Source: Chryseobacterium hagamense (lineage in GTDB: Bacteria > Bacteroidota > Bacteroidia > Flavobacteriales > Weeksellaceae). From it: a DNA stretch of 64,000 bases. Both the position numbers and the translations under genes were made by a program. Location: assembly GCF_007991455.1 (NCBI RefSeq), contig NZ_BJYJ01000010.1, positions 62,001-126,000 of the forward strand, read 5' to 3'. This document shows positions 59,592-64,000 of the stretch, piece by piece. The notes beneath the pieces were generated by a model that worked only from the letters and a program-made list of their open reading frames with translations, was not told the origin of the DNA and did no database searches. Each line of letters starts with the position of its first letter. The first letter of the stretch is position 1.

Positions 59592-59713
59592 AATGATAAG
59601 ACATTTGATTCTTAATCAGCCGTAAGGCAAATTGGCTAAAGCCCATTTCTATTGATGCCTCATTTAAGTAACACGAATTTAGATTAATTCAGCATGAATT
59701 GACCCTATTTAAC
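59592..59713. other. Short intergenic stretch
   Basis: No gene or hairpin with support. Confidence 0.3.
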
Positions 59714-60080
59714 TTAACGTGATTTAGACCGTAGTGACATCATATTCAGTCAATTATTTAATTCAGAAATAAAAATGATGCTGATTCAGTCAGGATTTTA
59801 ACTACATCTCATCTTGCCGGAACAGATAAACGGTCACGCTTCAGATAGAATTTTTCCTATCCTGTATTAAGCCTTCCCTCCGGACTTTAAAGCATCCTGA
59901 CGGAAAAATAACAAAGGCTGGTTATTCAGGATTTAAAAAGAACTCCTTTCTTTGATAAAAGCGATAACATATTAAGTTTGATAATCAAGACTTTTGATCC
60001 TGTGTATGGCAAGAGAAACTTCCGGCATCCTGCTTCCTGCTTCCAGCCTCTTAATCCAGATCCTTCGTCGAGTTCATGCT
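59714..60080 (-). repeat. TTAACGTGAA-family intergenic repeat, copy E (long form)
   Basis: About 367 bp from TTAACGTGATTTAG to TCGAGTTCATGCT (degenerate right end). It aligns along its length with copy D: CATATTCAG-C-ATTATTTAAT, ATCTTGCCGGAACA, TTTTGATCCTGTGT and AACTTCCGGCATCC. A further end-like GGGTTTACGTTAA lies at 60269-60281, so the element may be longer. Confidence 0.72.
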
Positions 60081-60282
60081 GACTTAGAGCCTGTTTAAAT
60101 TTTTAATTCAGCAAATTTTCTGTGATTCTTCTTAATTTTCTGAATCAAATAAGCTTTGTTCATTCTTCACTTTAATACAATGATTTCAATTGATTTCTTG
60201 AATATCGCCGGGCAACCGAGATATTGATTTTTTCAAGCTAAAATACCCATTAATCCGGTTTCCAATTCGGGTTTACGTTAAT

Positions 60283-62313
60283 TTAAAAATCAATCTTCAC
60301 CCCAAATACAAAATTTCTTTTGGCGGCAGGATTGTAATACCGGTTTCCGAAAGCATTAATGTCAAACCCCAGCACGTAGTCTTCATTGTATAGATTTTGT
60401 ATCTGAAAAAATAAATTCAGCCTCGTTTTATCCAGCTCTACCGGAAAACCGAACCGGATATTTCCGATCAGAAAGGCATCGGACCATACCGAGTTGGCAT
60501 CATTCAGAGGAATTTTTGAAGTATAAAAATGGGAATAGTCAACCGATAGTTTCCTAAAAAAAGTAAAGTTCAGCAGACTGTTGATGGTGGTTTTAGGTAC
60601 TCCCGTCAGAGCGTTTCCTAAGAAATCAGTTTCATTCTGCCGGTAATTTTTAAATTTAAAATCATAGAAACTTCCTGAAAACCTGAATTTAAAACGGCTC
60701 AGAAAATTATTTTTTAAATCAAAATTTTTAGATTCGAGTAAAACTTCTATGCCTTTCTGAACCGTTTCCCCCGAATTGACAAAATATTCCTGTCCGGCGT
60801 CATTCTGCCTTCTTACAATCGCGTCTTTCATCCGGAAATCGAAATAGCTCCCTTCAACAAATAGGGAATTCCCGAACTGCTTCCTGATGCCAACTTCTTT
60901 ATTCCAGCCAAACTCCGGCCTCAGACCGGTATTGAACTGTTGGGTCGAAGAACGGATCTCTTCATTTGTCGGAGCGGAATTCCCCTTCCCTATCTTCCCC
61001 CGCACGGAAAAACCTTTCCCCAAAAGATAAGCAATCCCGAAATTCGGAAGCCATTGGTTCCTGAATTTTACTTTTCCATGTTCATCCCGCGGATACTGCC
61101 GTTCCCAATCGTAGGCATTTGAATTCAAGCTGACGGAAATATCGGTAAAAAAACGTTCGCCGATATTCAGCTTTTGGGATAAAAAGTAAAATCCGGAAGT
61201 ATTCTTAAGCCGGTCGAAATTCTGGGGGTTCCCTTCGATCCCTCTGTTGTTATCATAATTTTTAACTAAGATATCATTGATCCCTCCTTCAAATCCAAGA
61301 CGGTAAGCCAGTGAAACGGAATTCCAGTTTTTTTCATAATTGAAATGGGTTCTCAGCGCAAAATTCTTTTCAAACCGGTTTTCAAAATTGGTAATGAAGG
61401 GATTTTCAAAATCAACGTAGGATCCCTGGACCATTACAAAATGGGAAAGTTCCGGGGTCATTTTAAACTCGTGGGAAAGACCGGCCAGGATCATCTTATT
61501 GCGGATTCCGGCATCCTGCTCCCTGGCTCCGGGAACTGTTTTTGTAGCCGGCCTGGCCTGTCTGCGGTCGGTACTCATCTGTTCCAGCGTCAGTCCGCCC
61601 GGCGTCTGGTAATCCAGATCAGAATACATCAGCATAGCCTTCATCAAACCTGTTTCAGAATATTTAAAATGATCTTTAACAAAAACCTGCTTCCGCCGGA
61701 CTTTAGCCTGCTCCCGGTAAGAATCGGTTTGGTAATAGTTCTGAAAAACCTCAACAAAATGCTTCCCGAGCTGTTTTGAAAAATCGAAACTCTGATTGAA
61801 CGTTCCGTAGCTTCCGGCCGAAAGATCTGCTGAAATCTGATCTGAACTTTTCGTTTTCAGAAGAACGGTTCCTCCCGTGGCTGCTCCGTAATCACCACCT
61901 TCCGGCCCTTTATAAATTTCCATCCGGTCGATAAGTCCCGGGGAGATCACATTAAAATAGGTATTTCCCGAAGCATCAGACAGGATAAAATCGTCCAGAT
62001 ATACTTTGACGTTCCTTATCCCGAAAGGCGATCTCAAAGTACTGCCGCGCAGGGAAATCCGGTAGCTGCCCGGTGAGCGCTCCTCCATCCGTGCTCCGGC
62101 AATCTGATTAATGGATTCGAGCATCCGCTCCGGTGGGTTCCGGATCAGCAGGTTCTGAGAGACTACGGAAACAGATTTGGTAGAAGAAATAAAAGCCGTC
62201 GGTTTTTTATAGGCGTCAATACGGACTTCAGAAATCAGACCTACAGAATCTTTCTGCTGAGCCAGCAGTAGGGAAACCGAAAACAAAGGAAGGAAAAAGT
62301 AAAGTTTTGTCAT
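60283..62313 (-). CDS. TonB-dependent outer-membrane receptor
   Basis: This 676-residue receptor has a signal peptide (~1-18). A plug domain covers ~40-155 (SVVSQNLLIRNPPERMLESI ... RISLRGSTLRSPFGIRNVKV ... RMEIYKGPEGGDYGAATGG) and a 22-strand barrel ends ...YYNPAAKRNFVFGVKIDF with a terminal Phe. There is no SusC-type N-terminal extension and no SusD partner, so it fits siderophore, iron or cobalamin uptake more than glycan uptake. The plug resembles FecA/iron-complex receptors. Repeat-family ends lie just outside both gene ends. Confidence 0.92.
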   Translation of the reverse strand: MTKLYFFLPLFSVSLLLAQQKDSVGLISEVRIDAYKKPTAFISSTKSVSVVSQNLLIRNPPERMLESINQIAGARMEERSPGSYRISLRGSTLRSPFGIRNVKVYLDDFILSDASGNTYFNVISPGLIDRMEIYKGPEGGDYGAATGGTVLLKTKSSDQISADLSAGSYGTFNQSFDFSKQLGKHFVEVFQNYYQTDSYREQAKVRRKQVFVKDHFKYSETGLMKAMLMYSDLDYQTPGGLTLEQMSTDRRQARPATKTVPGAREQDAGIRNKMILAGLSHEFKMTPELSHFVMVQGSYVDFENPFITNFENRFEKNFALRTHFNYEKNWNSVSLAYRLGFEGGINDILVKNYDNNRGIEGNPQNFDRLKNTSGFYFLSQKLNIGERFFTDISVSLNSNAYDWERQYPRDEHGKVKFRNQWLPNFGIAYLLGKGFSVRGKIGKGNSAPTNEEIRSSTQQFNTGLRPEFGWNKEVGIRKQFGNSLFVEGSYFDFRMKDAIVRRQNDAGQEYFVNSGETVQKGIEVLLESKNFDLKNNFLSRFKFRFSGSFYDFKFKNYRQNETDFLGNALTGVPKTTINSLLNFTFFRKLSVDYSHFYTSKIPLNDANSVWSDAFLIGNIRFGFPVELDKTRLNLFFQIQNLYNEDYVLGFDINAFGNRYYNPAAKRNFVFGVKIDF

Positions 62314-62380
62314 TGCCTGAGGCTATGCAAAAACCGTACATTCGTTTATTATTAGGGTATATTTAAGTCAAAGTTTTAAT

Positions 62381-62510
62381 TTAACGTGAACCCGCAGTAA
62401 AAATCAGGTAATGAGATGGGAGCCGGATGCTGGATGCCGGAAGTTCCCTGTGACAATATTACAATCAAAGGCACTGGCTATCAAACAAATCATTTTTCTC
62501 TTTTCCGAGT
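62381..62510 (+). repeat. TTAACGTGAA-family repeat, copy F (left part)
   Basis: Starts TTAACGTGAACCCGCAG and continues with GCCGGATGCTGGATGCCGG and TATCAAACAAATCATTTTTC as in copies A-C. The right half cannot be followed. At 62836-62870 an inverted fragment AAACTTCCGGCATCCAGCTT occurs, so this gap holds parts of two oppositely oriented copies. Confidence 0.6.
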
Positions 62511-62642
62511 AAATATTTGGTTCAGAGCTTTTAAGTTGATCTCAAGTAAAATGCTTTACAATTTGAATTCATAGCAGGATCAAATAATGCTAAATCCTTA
62601 CAAACGAATAAAACAGGCAAAGTTTCAATAGAAATGGGCAAT

Positions 62643-62681
62643 GTCATCCTGAGCCTGAGTTTATCCTGAACTTGACGAAGG
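62643..62681. repeat. GTCATCCTGAGCCTG-type repeat
   Basis: GTCATCCTGAGCCTGAGTTT followed by ATCCTGAACTTGACGAAGG. Related to the sequence at the very start of the window. Confidence 0.5.
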
Positions 62682-62888
62682 TAAGAAAGCCCATTTTCCC
62701 TATGATGTCTGATAATCCGGCTTTAACCAAACTTATCATATTTTGACTAAAGCTGAATTTTAAACAGGGGTCTTTAAAATAGAGCAACAAATACCGTATG
62801 ATAATTTATTCCCGTGCCGGCTGTTGAATCGACAGGAAAAACTTCCGGCATCCAGCTTCCTGCTTCCAAACCCATTAGTTCGATTTCT

Positions 62889-64000
62889 TTAATGCGATTC
62901 TTTTTTATTCCCGATCATCCACGGAACGATATAGTAGAATGCAACCGCCGTCATTCCGAGAATAATTCCCGTCGCTAACCATAAAAAGGTGAACCCAAAA
63001 CGTTCCGCGACGAAGGTTCCCAGCGAAGGGGTAATAATAAACGAGAGTGAAAACGCAATGCCCAGCAATCCCATATAAGCGCCTTTGTTGTGGGTACCCG
63101 AACGGAGCGACGTAATGGTGGCCATAAAAGGAAGCGCCCAGATTTCACCAAGACTCAGAATACTGATGGAAACCACCAGGATCCATAAGGAAGTTCCTGC
63201 TGCCAGCATCCCAAAGGAAACCGCACAGAAAAGCGTTCCCAGCAGCATGGTCGTTTTGAGCTTCAGATACCTTTCTGCAATCTGCACCATAATCATTTCC
63301 ATGACAACCACAATCACCCCGCTGAATCCCAGGATGTAACCTATTTTCTCGGCAGAAAGACGGGCTTCCTGCTTGTAGAAGATCGTAAGCGTATTCAGTA
63401 TCTGGAAAAAACATACGGAAAAAAAGAAGCAGGCCGCCGCAAAAAGGATAAACCTGGAATCTTTGTAAGGAGACACCGACGTATCGGATATGGCACGGTC
63501 CGGCTTTTCCTTGTTTCTGTAGCTCCGGTTTCTGAAAAAGAAAACGTAGGTTAATCCCGCCAGCAAAGCTCCCGCTGCATTGGAATAAAACAGGAAGTCA
63601 TACGAAATGGCAGCCAGGATCCCGCCCAGTGCCGGACCTACGGAAAACCCGAGGTTAACGGCCATCCGGTTCAGTGAAAATGCCCGGGTGATGTTTCCGG
63701 GTTTGGCGTATTTGGAGACCGCTACGGAATTGGCAGGCCTGAACGCTTCACTGATGGAACTCTGGATAAAAATAATTGTTGCCAGCCCGGCTTCGGTATG
63801 AAAAAGAGGGATCAGGCAGAACATGGGAACACTCAGGAACAGACTTATGCTCTGCACCCTGAATTCTCCGATCTTATCCGTGATCATTCCGCCAACCCAT
63901 GAACCGACTACCGAGCCGATCCCGAAAAAGCTGAGCACGATTCCGGCACTTTTAATATCGAATTTTAAATGATCGGTCATGTACACGCCTAGGAAAGGCA
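62889..64000 (-). CDS. MFS transporter, 5' end outside the window
   Basis: At least 370 residues of a 12-helix major facilitator superfamily protein. The frame is open to the window edge (PFLGVYMTDHLKF), so the start lies beyond 64000. The loop 2-3 motif GSWVGGMITDKIGEFRVQ (MFS motif A variant GGxxxDKxG) is near the visible N-terminus. Helices 7-12 follow a charged central loop (FFRNRSYRNKEKPDRAISDT). It resembles YfcJ/MdtH-type drug or metabolite exporters. The substrate is unknown. Confidence 0.88.
   Translation of the reverse strand, partial: PFLGVYMTDHLKFDIKSAGIVLSFFGIGSVVGSWVGGMITDKIGEFRVQSISLFLSVPMFCLIPLFHTEAGLATIIFIQSSISEAFRPANSVAVSKYAKPGNITRAFSLNRMAVNLGFSVGPALGGILAAISYDFLFYSNAAGALLAGLTYVFFFRNRSYRNKEKPDRAISDTSVSPYKDSRFILFAAACFFFSVCFFQILNTLTIFYKQEARLSAEKIGYILGFSGVIVVVMEMIMVQIAERYLKLKTTMLLGTLFCAVSFGMLAAGTSLWILVVSISILSLGEIWALPFMATITSLRSGTHNKGAYMGLLGIAFSLSFIITPSLGTFVAERFGFTFLWLATGIILGMTAVAFYYIVPWMIGNKKESH

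Overview
The window reads as a chromosomal segment of a Flavobacteriia bacterium, most likely Chryseobacterium or a close relative. The grounds are the TAnnTTTG -7 promoter elements ahead of many genes, the near absence of Shine-Dalgarno motifs, a T9SS C-terminal sorting domain, the mevalonate pathway (diphosphomevalonate decarboxylase), a complete Bat operon, a GOB-like class B3 metallo-beta-lactamase, and a microviridin-type graspetide cluster of the kind known from Chryseobacterium. No rRNA, tRNA, prophage, insertion sequence or CRISPR array was seen.

Layout. 1-5 kb: DUF1543 protein, TauE/DUF1634 exporter pair, metallo-beta-lactamase, a VOC protein, a secreted SnoaL-like protein and a membrane-anchored EEP phosphohydrolase. 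5-9.5 kb: a minus-strand operon SDR - acyl-CoA ligase - small hypothetical - mvaD. 10-13.2 kb: graspetide operon with four tandem precursor genes followed by MvdC-like and MvdD-like ATP-grasp ligases. 13-24 kb: housekeeping genes (esterase, pdxJ, MscS channel, ung, MutS2) with lipoproteins. 24-30 kb: T9SS cargo protein, a degenerate ABC ATPase with a frameshifted membrane partner, a cobalamin riboswitch lying ahead of a thioesterase, an HD hydrolase and a cytochrome P450. 30.8-34.3 kb: PadR/PspC pair, a 20-codon peptide gene, a lysophospholipid acyltransferase and a MenI-like thioesterase. 34.4-38.3 kb: an accessory block of two lipoproteins, an ECF sigma factor fused to a membrane segment, and a beta-barrel protein. 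Both transcription units of this block start at the same ECF-type promoter motif. 38.3-39.3 kb: isochorismate synthase. 40-48.8 kb: minus-strand MarC and the MoxR/DUF58/BatA/BatB/BatC/BatD operon. 49-60 kb: RlmB, DUF6263 and DUF4834 proteins, YfhO, a glycosyltransferase, YpdA and an S41 peptidase. 60-64 kb: a TonB-dependent receptor and the 3' part of an MFS transporter cut by the window edge.

The most interesting signals are: (1) the graspetide operon, where one precursor has lost both lactam partners and an internal terminator separates precursors from ligases; (2) a self-contained candidate ECF regulon with identical promoters at 34370 and 35171; (3) a family of TTAACGTGAA-bounded intergenic repeats found in at least six gaps; (4) four genes whose -7 element ends exactly four bases before the start codon, implying leaderless mRNAs; (5) a cobalamin riboswitch without an obvious B12 gene; (6) a tiny peptide gene with its own promoter and terminator.
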